The notes: a model not told the origin generated them from the sequence alone. 64,000 bases of DNA from Acanthacorydalis orientalis (GCA_034766995.1 CM068317.1:8625001-8689000); one strand, 5' to 3'; shown: positions 12,620 through 25,150, numbered from the stretch's first letter. Numbers and translations: made by a program.

Positions 12620-12850
12620 GAAAGTAGATATCAAAGAGAACTCGAAATATGATTTAAAAATAAAACTTTAATATAATTATTTCACTGAGAAATTATTATA
12701 ATTAACTGTTAGTGTTTATTTAATTATTTGAGAAATATAAATATTTCTTGCTCGAGAACTTTAAAAAATAATTCTGAATAAAAATATTTTAAAAATTATA
12801 GTTATTTTATTTATCAAAATTGTTCATGGTTTTATGGAAGGAGAAAATTT
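12620..12850 (+). repeat. anonymous dispersed direct repeat, copy 2
   Basis: Second copy of the repeat at 9455-9700, in the same orientation about 3.2 kb away. Similarity starts near the AACTCGAAATATGA motif and extends through the AGAACTTTAAAAAATAATTC motif. Confidence 0.65.
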
Positions 12851-13039
12851 TTTTCAAGAAACTGAATTTATTGATACTTGCAGAACTGTATTGCAAATAA
12901 ACCATATTTTTTTTAAAAAAAAAATTTCATTGTATAATTTATACAAAATTTAAAAATATTCATGTTCATCAATTAGTACTAAAATCATTGTTCTGAAAAC
13001 TATAATTTTACATAATTTTATCTCATAAAATACCATCAT

Positions 13040-13320
13040 ATAACTCTATTCTATGCTGAAAACTCATGTACACCCAAATTCAGCTATTCAATTTAATAAT
13101 CGTCGTGTACACCGAGCAGGCAATGATTTATTCAATTTTTTACACGATAACTTTTTTTCTTTAATCACAACCGGACGACGAGTTAGCGGTGAAAGGGGTT
13201 TGAGATACCGTCGACGTTCCGTAAGGAAAGGGGTAAGTGGTAACTTTTATGCGGATAAGGGTGTCCCACCTTCTTTCCAACATCCCCCCGGCCGCTGTCT
13301 TAAATAAACTTTGAAATTAC
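13040..13320 (+). other. GC-richer island with an 84-codon frame
   Basis: Island in very AT-rich surroundings containing an ATG frame at 13053-13307. The peptide has a basic stretch (RGLRYRRRSVRKG) and resembles nothing I can name. A consensus 5' splice site, GGG|GTAAGT, lies near 13227 inside the frame. That fits a spliced exon, or chance in a conserved noncoding element. I do not assign a function. Confidence 0.3.
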
Positions 13321-15900
13321 TGCCATAATTCAATTTGTATCTGATCGTGTATTTTTTAATTATCCGTCTTGTGCTTCGACGCGTTCTTTCAGAATTAAAA
13401 AGACTGTACCACTACTAACGCTCTTACATACTCGGTATCAATAAATGATTGTTACAGCATCTTATAGTACAGTTTGTTGGAGTTGTTTGCTTGTAACGTT
13501 TTTATTTCATTATAAAAAATTTATGTTTATTAAACGAAATTCCGTTTGGATATATTTGAATGTAAGAATTGTTTAACATTGGAATGAGAAATATTCAATA
13601 GAACTATATTTTTTATATTACTAACTGTTTTTGTTTAAAAAATAATTTACGTTAAAAAATGTTTTCCTGTTTTTCATTGTTTAAATATATGAAATATGTA
13701 TTCATAAATAAAATAAGTTTTATTTACTTTAACTATTTGAAGGATTAACTCGATTAAGTTCAAGAAATAAACTTTTTTATCTAGTATTTACTGATGTATT
13801 TGAAATATTAAATAAGTTATTAATTGTTAAAATAAATATATTGTATTAAATCATAATCAATTTCCAAATGTTTATTGTACTTTTTTTTATATTGAGTAAC
13901 TATTTTAAAATAATTCATCTGTTAAAAGTAAGAGGAACTAAAATTATGTTTATAAAATATAATTTATAATTTCTAGTAATGAAACAAATCATTATTCTGT
14001 ATTGAATTTACTTCATTGCAGTTTTAAAATAAATATTTCGTAGAAAAAATAAAATTTTAAACTATAATTTTTTTGATAGAAATAAATTAAAGATTTTTTG
14101 TATTTTCTGTTTTAATATGGTTTGAATATTAAATGTAACTAAAATAAATAATACTCAAAAAAACAATATTTGTATGTACAATTGGAAAAAATATACTTTT
14201 TATTATTCAAGTGAAAAAATAGTATTTTTCCTTTTATAATTTAAAAAAAAGTATTTTTATCAAAATTTAAAGTACTTCACTATTATATATTCGAAAAAAA
14301 AACTACGAGTTTTAATACTGCAAAAATTGTAAGATAATTTGAACTAACCAACATTGATAAATTTTTTATAGATATTTTTAAAACAATTTAATTTAATATC
14401 ACTTCTTTCAAATTCCTAATTTACATTTTTTTATCAAAAGAATTTTTTTTTAAAAACTGATATATTAAAAAAATGTTATATATATTAAATATGAATACAT
14501 TTTATAATATTTGTATTATTCTTGAACGAAATAAAAATGATTTTCTGAAATGAATCTTGGGTACTAGACTTATATATCTTAAGTGTAATTTTATTCAAAA
14601 AGCTCTCATCTTTGTCTATGTTGGTATATTTTCTAATGTTCTTTTTATATTACTATAAAATATTACAAATAAATAATGACATTATTTAAACAAAAAGGAA
14701 AACTGAGTGATGAATATAAGTTTAACTTTCCAGGTTTTAAAATGGAAAAATTTTAATCTGAACTATTCTCAATATATTCATTGATTTCATCGTTTAGTTT
14801 AATCAAATATCTAACTCAGGATTGAAATTTAAGCTCTACTAAATATGGATGAGATTTAGAAATTTATTTAGCACCAACGTCCAAAACCTTGAATTCTCAG
14901 AACATTTCGTGATTAGATTTCTTTTCTATTGTAGGGTAGATTAGTGTAAAGTAGAGAGATATTCTGTTCAATTATTTGGAACCAGGGTGGCGGAGAGGGT
15001 GCTATTTTTTAATAAATATTTCTTGATTAATTGGATATTCATTTATAGTAAACAAAATAAAAAGTGAAAATTTATTACAAGAAAAATTATGTTAATTCAG
15101 ATTAACCATTAGAAATTTTACATCTATCTGATATATCGTAGAAAATCATTGATAATGAAAAAAACGCAATTTTTATGATTTTTGGACGACAGTCGTTTAT
15201 TTTTAATAAAAGAAAGAGTTATAAATTTAATCTCATTAAAGAGAGATTAGTTAATTTTAAATATATCATTCAAAAGATAGCGCTCTGAGACCATAGTTTC
15301 TTTGTAAAAGATCAATGGATTCCTAGATCTACGCCCGGATTCAAAGGGTTAAAAATGTATGGTAGTTGACGATGAAAATTAATTAAAAACCGGAATTTAA
15401 AAATCTATTATCATTTACAATTAGTAATATGCAAAATCAGGATCTGTTAGTTACTCTATAGAGAAAAATTATATTTAATTTTATATTATTATTTAAAAAA
15501 TCTTTGTTATTTTATTTATTAAAATTAAAAGATATGCTTAGATTATATTAGATATTCACTTAATTATATGAATCTTCATCTTGGTTTTTTAAACAACTAT
15601 AATGATTCAATTTTGAATAAATAATTTCAGTTACTTTGTTTAAAAATTTATGTAGCTAGGTAAAGTTTCTAGAAAGTATTTTTTGAGATAATTCTCTAAA
15701 ATGATATAGAGAATATCTTTTGCGCATATAGAAATTAACAAGAAAGAGAAACAAATATAAATTCAATACAATTCCAATTATTGCCCAGATCACAGAAATA
15801 TTAATTTATTGTAACCAATAAATTAGTGCATAAACAGCAATATGAAAAATAACTAGACAGAAAAAAACAAGATATAATTATAATATTTTATACTTGCGAT
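13321..15900. other. long AT-rich stretch, nothing recognised
   Basis: No recognisable gene, transposase motif or strong repeat on either strand. Slightly GC-richer patches occur at about 14925-15000 and 15290-15380. Confidence 0.55.
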
Positions 15901-15904
15901 CTCG

Positions 15905-16085
15905 TTAGTATCTTGTCATGATGGCCCTTTTCCTTTCGGATCAGCTAAATTATATTCAGGCGAGTTTCAGAGACTGAAGGGACTTTTGAAGTATTTAAAC
16001 CCACCTAAAAATTGGTACACACTGAAACCGATAGTGGAAATGAAGAATTTAGCTTGAAGGAAGGAAAAAGACTGCCGAGATAAAA
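15905..16085. repeat. palindromic repeat family P, copy
   Basis: The left half has TTTCCTTTCGGATCAGCTAA; the right half, on the complementary strand, reads CCTTCAAGCTAAATTCTTCA then TTTCCACTATCGGTTTCAGTG. Inner and outer words recur in the other P copies (19420, 31060, 43270). Imperfect inverted repeat without coding capacity. Confidence 0.5.
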
Positions 16086-16559
16086 AGTAAGTATGTGGAG
16101 ATCCGATAAAGAAATTTACTCTGATATAAAAATTAGAGATGTATGAAAAATATTTAATTTTTTAAATTTATGTACTTTAGTGCTTTGAAAATGATAATTT
16201 TTCCATTAAAAGACTCATAACTAACGAACAAAAATGATCAATAACGATTTAATGAATATTTTTTTATCCAAAATAATATTGTGATTGCTGGAGTGAGATA
16301 ATAATTCATTTGTGAAAGCAAGTAATTATATTATATGTACAGTTTTATTGTTTACAAAATTTTATTTCGAATTATTTTTTTAATGATAAAAATATTTGGA
16401 AATTGTCCGAAATATTTTACAATTTTTATAATAAGAATAATTAAAATGCAAGTTTTTGACAAACTGTGAAATATTTATTTTTAATTAAATTTTTGATGTA
16501 TCTATCTATAAAAAACGTTTACAAATATGTATAAAAGATTCATATTCAATTCTCATATA

Positions 16560-16870
16560 TAAAAAGTAGTCTTGATGACGTAATAACAATAGACAGTATC
16601 ATATTTACTATGACGTTAAGTGAGTATATACTGAACTGAAGTAAAAGGCGCAGCCGTAATGTATTTACACTTTTTATCGTGGCATAATTTGATTTTTCCG
16701 TGGTTAATGTGGCTTGAGGGATGTTTAATTTTTCTGCTTCAACCCCTTTTTTGTTTGCACAAGTGATAAATATTTGTAATTGACGTTGATGGTTCTCGTC
16801 CTTCGTTACAAGAATCTCACAAGAAATGAGCCGAGATGTGGGCGTAGCCGCGATATATTTTTCATTAAAG
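16560..16870. other. GC-richer island, no recognised gene
   Basis: Contains GATGACGTAATAAC near 16574, GGCGCAGCCGTAATG near 16648 and GTGGGCGTAGCCGCG near 16838. No long frame. Candidate conserved noncoding element. Confidence 0.3.
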
Positions 16871-17016
16871 TTTTACATATCTATGTTTTACATTTATTGT
16901 TGTATTGATGTGAGTCGTAAATTATTTGTAATGAATTTGTTGCCAGAGACTGAATGTACTTGTCAGAGAAAACTGGATTCAATTTATTTACATTGACCAG
17001 AATCTACATGAATAAT

Positions 17017-17020
<4 letters not shown>

Positions 17021-17067
<47 letters not shown>
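17021..17067. repeat. (AT)n microsatellite
   Basis: Pure AT tract. Confidence 0.97.
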
Positions 17068-17071
<4 letters not shown>

Positions 17072-17276
17072 TATTTATTTCATATTCATTTCAGTATAAT
17101 AAGTCATATCTGATGTTTCATTTTATTATGTTTCAAAACTTGACACAGAATGATATGCTGTGTTTATGAAATAGAAATAAAATAATAAAAAAACTTGCTT
17201 CTATAATAACTGAGCTCAATTTTAAAGATACTTATAATATTTATAATATTTTATAGTATTTTTTTAAATTGCCTTC

Positions 17277-17280
<4 letters not shown>

Positions 17281-17338
<58 letters not shown>

Positions 17339-17340
17339 TA
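17281..17340. repeat. (AT)n microsatellite
   Basis: AT tract with one ACAT interruption. Confidence 0.96.
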
Positions 17341-17456
17341 ATTTTTACACGGGATTAAAATTGAAAACTAAAAAAATATCTAAATACTGAATTAAAACTG
17401 AATAAACAAATCTGAAAAATTGAAAATTAAAATTAAAAAAAGCACAAAATGTAGTT

Positions 17457-17770
17457 TTGGCACTGTTACTAAATCATTTTTCTTTCGCTTCTAAAATCAC
17501 AAAAATGTTTCTAATGAAAAATGTTCAATAAATTATTATTGATCTAGTTTGATTTCTGCTCATTGGTAATTCAATAGCAATGCCATTAACCTTAGAAAGG
17601 CAAAGGCATCATTCTTTTACTTGATTTATTCTTTATTCTGTTTCTCACAAAAATTCATCATCTTTTTGAGGATGAATACTTGATGATAACATCACCATCG
17701 AAGTTCGCATAAGCAATAATCAAAAATTATCAGTCATCACTTATTAAACAGTGAAAAGAGTTGTAAATCT
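17457..17770. mobile_element. MITE-like family C, copy at 17.5 kb
   Basis: The left end reads TTTTGGCACTGTTACTAAAT, the family's terminal motif. A core TTCAATAAATTATTATTGAT follows near 17524. Near 17718-17765 the complementary strand carries the same core (AATAAGTGATGACTG, ATAATTTTTGATTATTG), so this copy is roughly palindromic. It has no coding capacity. A non-autonomous DNA element is the simplest reading, but target-site duplications were not clear. Confidence 0.5.
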
Positions 17771-18080
17771 GTTTACTTTGTGAAGTTAAAAAAAAGAGTT
17801 TTGTGCGAGTAAAAAAACATTTAATTATTTAATAAATTTAGACACTTTCATAAATGAATTTGTACTCCCTACAATTTACACAAAACTTTTTGTATAAATC
17901 AAAATTATTATTAATCATTTTGATAAGAAAAAACCTTTTTGGATGCTTTGTATTAATAGAAAATTTATGAAATCGAATTGAATCGCAGAAATAAAAACTT
18001 TAATTACAACATTTAGAAATCTTATATTGTTTCTTATGTTTATATTATGCTGCAACATTTATTATTTTCCGAAAAATATT

Positions 18081-18097
18081 ATATATATATATATATA
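18081..18097. repeat. left half of an (AT)n tract split by a mariner
   Basis: AT tract ending in TA at 18096-18097, directly against the left mariner terminus. The other half is at 18965-19024. Confidence 0.9.
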
Positions 18098-18964
18098 CGC
18101 ATGGGTCGTTTGATAAGTATGGTAAAAAGCAAATTAAATACCGTAAGTTTGAAGAAATCGATTTTATTTCTCAACATAGTCTCTGTTTAGGGCTATAGAC
18201 TTGATTAAACGAGTTTCCAATTTTTTTATTCCGTGGAAAATGTAGCTTTTCTCAAAGTTTACAAAATACGCATTGATAGCGGTAATGACATCCTCATTCG
18301 AAGAAAATTTCTTCCCACTAAGCTAAATTTTCAATTTGGGCAGAGGAAGAATTCGCACGGAGTCAAGTCCGGAGAATAAGTTGGATGAGGAATCAATTTT
18401 AAGCAAAATTCGTGCTATTTTGCCATTGCGACGGTCGATTTGTGGGACGGAGCGTTGTTCTGGTGAAAGAACATTATTGTACACCAATCTTGGCAGTTTT
18501 TCTTTCAGCTCTTCTTTCAAACGGTCCAATAGTGTTGCATAATAGACTCCTTTTATGGGGTTTCCATCGCAAGGTAGTCGATTAGGAGGATTCCTTGAGA
18601 ATCCCAAAAAAACAGTGGCTATCACCTTCCCAGCCAACAAAACGGTCTTCGCTTTCTAGGGCGCACTTTCACCAGTCGTTGTCCACTGCTTTGACTGCTA
18701 GTTCCATTCAAGTGTGTAGTAGTCGATCCATATTTCATCCATAGCGACGAATCGACGCAGAAAGCCTGCTAATTTTTTTCCATTTTTGCGGCAACTGCTA
18801 CAATGCTCACTTCAATCATCTGTAAAATGTGAACAACGCATCGCTTCTAACTGAAATTTCGCCTATGCTAGTTTGAAAAGTGAAACTGGATAGCTGTGAT
18901 GTTACCAAATGAATGGTGGCACCACATCATAGAATTCTACTAAACTTATCAAACGACCCTCGTG
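18098..18964 (-). mobile_element. internally deleted mariner, non-irritans subfamily
   Basis: Flanked by TA on both sides. The left end reads CGCATGGGTCGTTTGATAAG; the right end on the complementary strand reads CACGAGGGTCGTTTGATAAG, giving matched imperfect TIRs of about 25 bases. The length is 867 bases against about 1.3 kb for an intact mariner. The missing part is mostly the N-terminal DNA-binding region. The element sits exactly inside an (AT)n microsatellite, a natural TA target. Confidence 0.92.
18165..18800 (-). pseudogene. mariner transposase pseudogene
   Basis: Minus-strand relic. An ATG-DEIWIDYYT motif (first Asp region near 18740) is followed, across frameshifts, by AGKVIATVF near 18635. 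The best open stretch (18640-18323) contains YYATLLDRLKEELKEKLPRL, a standard mariner block, then VLSPEQRSVPQIDRRN where HQDNAPVHKS-type residues would normally lie. The second catalytic Asp motif is therefore eroded. Beyond the frame, SNEDVITAINAYF-like and FEKSYIFHGIKKLETR motifs lead to a C-terminal RDYVEK and stop near 18165. Several frameshifts and stops are present. Inactive. Confidence 0.88.
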
Positions 18965-18975
18965 TATATATATAC

Positions 18976-19024
<49 letters not shown>
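18965..19024. repeat. right half of the split (AT)n tract
   Basis: AT tract with ACAT interruptions, starting with TA at 18965-18966, the target duplication of the mariner. Confidence 0.9.
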
Positions 19025-19028
<4 letters not shown>

Positions 19029-19419
19029 ATATGTATGTATGTATTTGTTACTTTCTCTTATAAAATTGGATTCGGAAAACATGCTTAATAATTATTTTTT
19101 TAAATAAAAACATACCTAAGTACTAGTTGATCCATTAAACCAAAATGAATAAACGAAAGCTCATATAAATACAGGAATAATTAAGAAAATATAATTAAGA
19201 GAGAAATTGATTAAAATTTGTATTTCAATTTGTTGTTGTAATTAATAAAAAGTAATAAAGAAATATATATAAACTGTAATATCAACTAGTTTTAAGTTAT
19301 AGAGTTAACTAGGAATAATTTTCTCAATCACTACTAAAAAAATATTTTTATTTAGTATAAATCATTCAGTTCAAAAAATTAACATCATATATATTGAATA
19401 TTGTTCATATACATCATTC

Positions 19420-19575
19420 TGTTCTTATACTCTTTGTCCTTTTGAACCATGTGAGTGTTAATTCTTCACTATTAGTTTCGGTACGTTTGTCATCTTCAGA
19501 TGGATGGAGACTGCTTGTTGAAAGTGTCAGTGAAGAATATATTTAGATTCAAAAGGATGAAAACAACCTAAACAA
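19420..19575. repeat. palindromic repeat family P, copy
   Basis: The left half carries CTTTGTCCTTTTGAACC, AATTCTTCACTATTAGTTTC and TTTGTCATCTTCAGATG. The right half, on the complementary strand, carries CATCCTTTTGAATC and ATTCTTCACTGACACTTTC. Imperfect inverted repeat matching 31060-31245. Confidence 0.6.
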
Positions 19576-19889
19576 TTTATCAACTGGGTCATAGGTTTGA
19601 AAATGCAATTATAATATTAAATATTAATTATATGGATCTTATTATAATAAAAATTGGAATATATGTTCAAGCATAGATTTTGATTTAGAAGCTCTATAAT
19701 TAGAAATGATTTAAGACAATATTAGGATAATTTGATTTTTAAGGTATTAATTAATGTGCTTTAGAGAAAAATCACAAAAAAATAACATATATATATATAT
19801 AATAAAATTCTAAAGAAAGAAAGACAAAGAATAATTGAAATAAACATAAATCTAGCTATTTCTGAGAGCTCAGTTAAAAGATAAATAAT

Positions 19890-20340
19890 ATAGTACTTTA
19901 AAGCGAACGTTCAAACAAAAATGCGATGTAATCAATCGGAAGAATTGTGTTTTCGGCTCGCTAACAAAACGAGATCTCGAGAGAAATAAATTAATTCCCG
20001 TCGTTCAAGTAGTGCTCTTCATCGGCGTTGTTAAAAAACTAAAAGGGTTGATATCTTTTGGAAATGTGTAAAAGGAGGGAATAAATTAACATGGAAAAGA
20101 ATGGTGGTAGAAACTGTTCAACTTTTAATATTTCCTTTAAGATAAGATATATAAATTAGCGAAGAGTTAACCGTAGTTGACTTTTATGGTTTTTCGCTGG
20201 TGCGAAAAGAAATTCTCGTGTACCTAGATGCAATTTATTCAGTTGACTTATCGTTAGATATCGCCACAGAGCGCGGGTTATTACGGCTTATTGTTTACTT
20301 TTATAATTAAATCTCGAAAGAATTATGATTTACTAAAATA
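19890..20340. other. GC-richer island, no recognised gene
   Basis: About 450 bases of higher complexity: TTTTCGGCTCGCTAAC near 19952, CGAGATCTCGAGAG near 19970, TTTTTCGCTGGTGCG near 20190 and CCACAGAGCGCGGG near 20263. No long frame on either strand. One of the longer islands and a good candidate conserved noncoding element. Confidence 0.35.
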
Positions 20341-20390
20341 ACTTTTATCAACGTTCGTATATACATATATCTTTTATACATACATACATA

Positions 20391-20394
<4 letters not shown>

Positions 20395-20436
<42 letters not shown>
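20395..20436. repeat. (AT)n microsatellite
   Basis: AT tract preceded by TACATACATACATA. Confidence 0.96.
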
Positions 20437-20438
<2 letters not shown>

Positions 20439-23400
20439 CATATATTTTTGAAAAAAAATTATAGGATAAATCGCTTATACAGAATAATTTAATTTAAATT
20501 TATATACACAATAAATAATCATTTTGAAGAGGCTTCATATAATTGGTTAATACTTTAATGTTTTTTTTTTAAAAATAAAACTATTAAAGTGTTTCATAAA
20601 TATAAATTCCTAATACACACAGCTTTTAATACAAAATCAAGTTTAGATTTATATACAAATTTATTAGCTAATATTCTATTGAGCACAATAATCTCAAAAA
20701 AGTGCTCATTAACATTAAAAGAATGATCGTTTTCCTTTAAGATCAGCTAAATATCTGCTTTCTATGATTGGTTTCAGTACGAGTGCTTTCTCAAAATGGG
20801 TTTTGAATACTAAACTGATTTATTAAGTTTTCAAAATCCATTTAAAAATGGTATAAGTGCCATTTTCACTCTATGAGTCTTTATAATTAAGTAAATCGCT
20901 TGATAGTCTATTTATAAAATCTATTCACACTTAACAATAAATTTTGATTCTGCAGCCAAAGTTAAGGGTATCGTACAGAATTGACTGGAGAAATAAATAC
21001 TAGTTTTATGCATTGGTGAAATGAAAAACTTGTTATAGTTAGAAGAACTATATTCAAGATGATGATGATTATATTAAAAAGAAATACACCATTTTTCCTA
21101 TCTGTTTCTCATTTAATTTCATTCGAATGTTTCAAACTGATCATGAGTTATGAAGTCCTGTTTTAAGTTTGTCTGCTATCGTTTATATTAATTATGAATC
21201 CAACCTGTTCGATTTTCTATTTAGAAAATTGAAAAATAAATTTTCAATAATCGTTCTGTGTATTTGAAAAATGTGATATTTGCTTAGTTTTCTAACACAT
21301 TCGTTGTCATAAAATTGAATCTCAATGTCTTAGTTTTTTTAAATATTAAATCACAAAGTAATCAAATATAATAAAATATATATTTGTCCGTAATTATTGT
21401 ATTAATAATTATTTTCAAATATATTTTCTTTAAAAAATAATGGCTCAATTATAATTATTATGCTAGTTAATTTATTAATTATAATTCTCAGCTTTTATAT
21501 GAATCTGTTGATCATTATCCAGGTTACTTTCGTCTTTCTCGCTCACTTGAGTTTCTATTTTACACTACTAGTTTAGGCTTGTATAACATTTTCAAGTAGA
21601 TTTTATTCAGGTATCCAAAATCTATCTGATCATGTCATACATACCAAACCTAATAGTAAGAAAAAGCAACCAGGATACTTTATTAATTCTTTTTTATTCT
21701 GTTGTATATGAATAATTGACTATATAATATTTAACGATCATTTCCTTATAATTAGGAACATACATTTAAGTTACAATTTTTTTTAAGTATTATATAATAT
21801 ATATTTCCTTCAATAATAATTCATTGCAGGATAAAATATATCTATCAGTTTTTCCAGATTGAACGGTTTTGTATTTCTTACACACATTTTCAATGTGTTT
21901 CTGATATTCTTATCATACTTATCAAAAGCATTGTTCTTTTTGATTGATTTTTTTATTAACTATGTGACTTGTCTGTCTATTGAATTATATTTTAGAAATG
22001 TATTCTACCTATTTACATTTTAAAGTCTATAAAAATTTATGAACAAAATATAAATAAGCTATAGCTTATTTAAACAATATATCTTAATATCCAAATTGAA
22101 GATATTATTTCTTTTGGAAGTATTCAATTAATTTACTCAGCTTATTTTTTTACAGAAATGATATATGTCTGAACTGATAATACAATTTAATAGAAAATAC
22201 GTGTATATTTAATAATAAAATACGTGTTATAGAAATTACATGGAGAAAAAATATTTTAAACTATTACTATAAAAGAAAAAAATAAAATGTATGCAAACGC
22301 AATAATGAGTTTTTGATATAATAAAAGTATCTATATGAAACTAAAAGCTTATAAATATTGTAAAGCAATAAATCAACATAGACGTATTATTACCCTAAGA
22401 CAAGCTTTTTTTAATTTTAATTATGTATTATACACAAGACCAGTAGCAGAGATAATGAAATAAGAGAATTAAATATTCTTCCTCAGATTTTTAATTAAGA
22501 ACGGAAAACATATTTTTAATAAAGAGATACTTTGTACGATTCATCGTATAAATAAAAATAGAAATAATCCTTTAACTTTATCATGAACTCTCCTCCTAGT
22601 CTTAATTACAAATCTTATAGCACATAAAATTGATAGATTTATTTTTACAGGGGAACGAATTTGAAAAAAAAGAACACTCTGGGAAAAAGGGTGGCGTTCA
22701 GATCTACACAGTCGCTATTTTCCTTTTCTTTTTTTTCTTGTATTCAAGCTGTTTGTGTGTATGTGTGTGTATATATGTTTTTTATCGCCATTCAATCCAA
22801 CCCTTTTTTAATCTAAAGTAATCAGAAGTTGAGTTTTTCTTTTGTTACGCGTCAATTGTTCCCCGAGTTAATTTTTCCGTTTTGTTAGTTTTTTGTTTTA
22901 TGTTCTTTTGTGTTTTGATGAAACCACTTTTGATTATTGTGTGTATATAAAATATATAGTTTATATTTTCTTTTCTTTATTATGCTTTGAAAACTCTAAT
23001 TTAATTATTTATTTTCATTACGTTTTTATTTACCCGTGAATTTTTTTTCTCCATATATTTCTTTTTCCAGTTTCAACCATATAAATTAATAATCAAGAGA
23101 GTATTGTTTTTCTATATGAATTGCGAAGACTGCTAATTAAAAATCAATAATAAATTATAAAAGAACGGTCGCGAAACTGGGACGTGTTATTTTTGTATAA
23201 AAATAATTTATATTTCGGTTATGTAAATAAACTGAGATATTAATTGAATCGAAATAAAAATTTATAACACTTTTTTACTAGTGTAGTATACGTTTAATGT
23301 TCGAACGTTAATTTTTTTCTTATAATAAATTATAATCAATAGAGCATAAATATAAAACAAGTTTTCGAATTATATTTTAGCCAGTGTTGAAATTATTTTT

Positions 23401-23903
23401 CGGTCATCAAGAAATTGTTCAATTTTCATAATAATAAATCATTATGTAGCCATGTAAACCGATATTAATATAATATTATATTATGAACTATCGACTAGCA
23501 CGACGGGTAATTTTAATTTATAAGAAAATGCGCCTCACCGAGTCTTAGAACCATTGATCAGATATTTCAAAGATTAATTCAGTTTTAAAAACAGAATACA
23601 ATGCTGTTCAAGTTAAAATATTTATAAGAGTAGGATATTTATTATTCATATAATTTAATAATTGGTAATTATTGTCTTTAAGTATTTATTTACCAATATA
23701 TAATGATGGTATGCAAATGTGTGTTTTGTAAATTTAAATTTACTTTATAGAATATTTATTCACTTATTTATAAGATTATAAATTTGTATATAGATTTTAT
23801 AAATCATTTTTTAAAAAAATATCTATTTTTTCTTAAATGATACAAATATTTTTTTATTACAATAAAATAGAACTGACATGCATTCAGTTCACTTCGTTAA
23901 AAA

Positions 23904-23948
<45 letters not shown>

Positions 23949-24260
23949 TATTTTATTTGAAAAATTAGACTTTACTGTAGGGATGATTATGTCGCTATTG
24001 AAGTGTATATTAAGAATTCATTGTAAAGTAATAATAATTAACATAAGTAGTATAAGTAAAATAAAAATAACTAATAATCAATTATTGAAATTTTTAGTCA
24101 AAGAAAACATATATAGTCAGAGAAGTGTGAAAATGAGAAAAGAAATTTAGTTCCATTATTAAGACTGATTTGCTAAAATCAACCAGTTATTTACACTAAA
24201 TTGTACACTTAAAATAATATTTCTTCACAAATTGATCAACTTATTTCGTATAAAATTACA
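20437..24260. other. long AT-rich stretch, nothing firm
   Basis: A possible P-family fragment lies near 20720-20800 (TTTCCTTTAAGATCAGCTAA, also in the copy at 15.9 kb). A TG-rich patch lies at 22752-22776 and (AT)n at 23908-23941. Chance ORFs at 22630 and 23878 (microsatellite-derived start) are not supported. Slightly GC-richer patches at 22640-22900 and 23160-23190 are unexplained. Confidence 0.5.
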
Positions 24261-24261
24261 T

Positions 24262-24345
24262 TTTTCTTCTCATTTCAATATCTGTTTTCCACTATTAGTT
24301 TAAGCACGTGTATCATCTTTATGTAGACTTGAATTAATTTGATTT
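24262..24345. repeat. palindromic repeat family P, fragment
   Basis: Contains TTTTCCACTATTAGTTTAAG and CACGTGTATCATCTTTATG, corresponding to the ACTATTAGTTTC...TCATCTTCAG arm of the P family. Single decayed arm. Confidence 0.4.
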
Positions 24346-24599
24346 ATTTGATATAATTTCAAAATAAAGCGATGTAAATATTTTATTGTAGCTATACAAA
24401 TAAATTTAAATCAAATTTTGTATTATAGTACATTTTTGATTTTACTTATTAATTATAAAGAGTAAGAATTCCATTTTACAAATGCTTGACAAATAGTATC
24501 TATATGAAATTGTGGATTCAATAAATAGTGCATTATACATTTTGAAGAACAATATACTACATAATTACGTGAAAAATTATAATTATATATAAATCTTTT

Positions 24600-25150
24600 C
24601 TAAGTTTTTATTTATAATTCTTTGATAAAAATATACATTCATTGATATTCTCCATCTTCCTAATCGTTGAAAAGAAATATTTTCTACACAAAATAATCCA
24701 TAATAACATAAACCATTAGTTAATATTATTGTATAAACTCCTATTCAACTTCGCAATGATATTGATATCATTCCAGCTAAAGTAATTCCTATATGTGCAA
24801 CTCTGAAATAACCAATTATAGATTTTATATCTAGTTGATAAATAAAATTTATACTTACTATAAAACAACCAATTAATGAAATTCTAATTCAAATATCGTT
24901 ATATAATAAACCAACTCTTCTCATTATTAAAATAAACGGTACTAACCCATAACCTCCTCATTTTAATATAATTCCAGCCAAAATTATAGAACCTGCAATT
25001 GAAGACTCAACATGAGCTTTTGACAAACATAAATATATTAAAAAGATAGGCATTTTTACTCAAATATTAAAATTATTTTTATATAAAATAAAAAATCAAC
25101 ATCTCTTAATATAATTTAATTCTGTTAATAAATATAGAATTATAAAGTCT
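24600..25150 (-). pseudogene. nad4: nuclear copy of mitochondrial nad4 (NUMT)
   Basis: On the minus strand this reads as the middle of NADH dehydrogenase subunit 4, a proton-pumping membrane subunit of complex I. With the invertebrate mitochondrial code (TGA=Trp, ATA=Met, AGA=Ser) it gives a nearly continuous membrane protein: NIWVKMPIF, then [18 protein letters not shown] (equivalent to the usual PKAHVEAPVAGSMILAG), GGYGLVPFI, MIGYFSVAHMGITLAGM, LTNGLCYYGLFCVENISFQR and LGSWSM. With the standard code in-frame stops appear at each TGA. It covers roughly 180 of about 440 residues; both ends are missing. SSIAGS in place of APVAGS and Trp in place of the usual Leu before GGYG suggest post-transfer decay or a diverged source. 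I see no flanking mitochondrial tRNA. Confidence 0.9.

Noticed and set aside
18336..18542. Plus-strand 68-codon ORF
   Set aside because: Antisense shadow of the mariner transposase relic.
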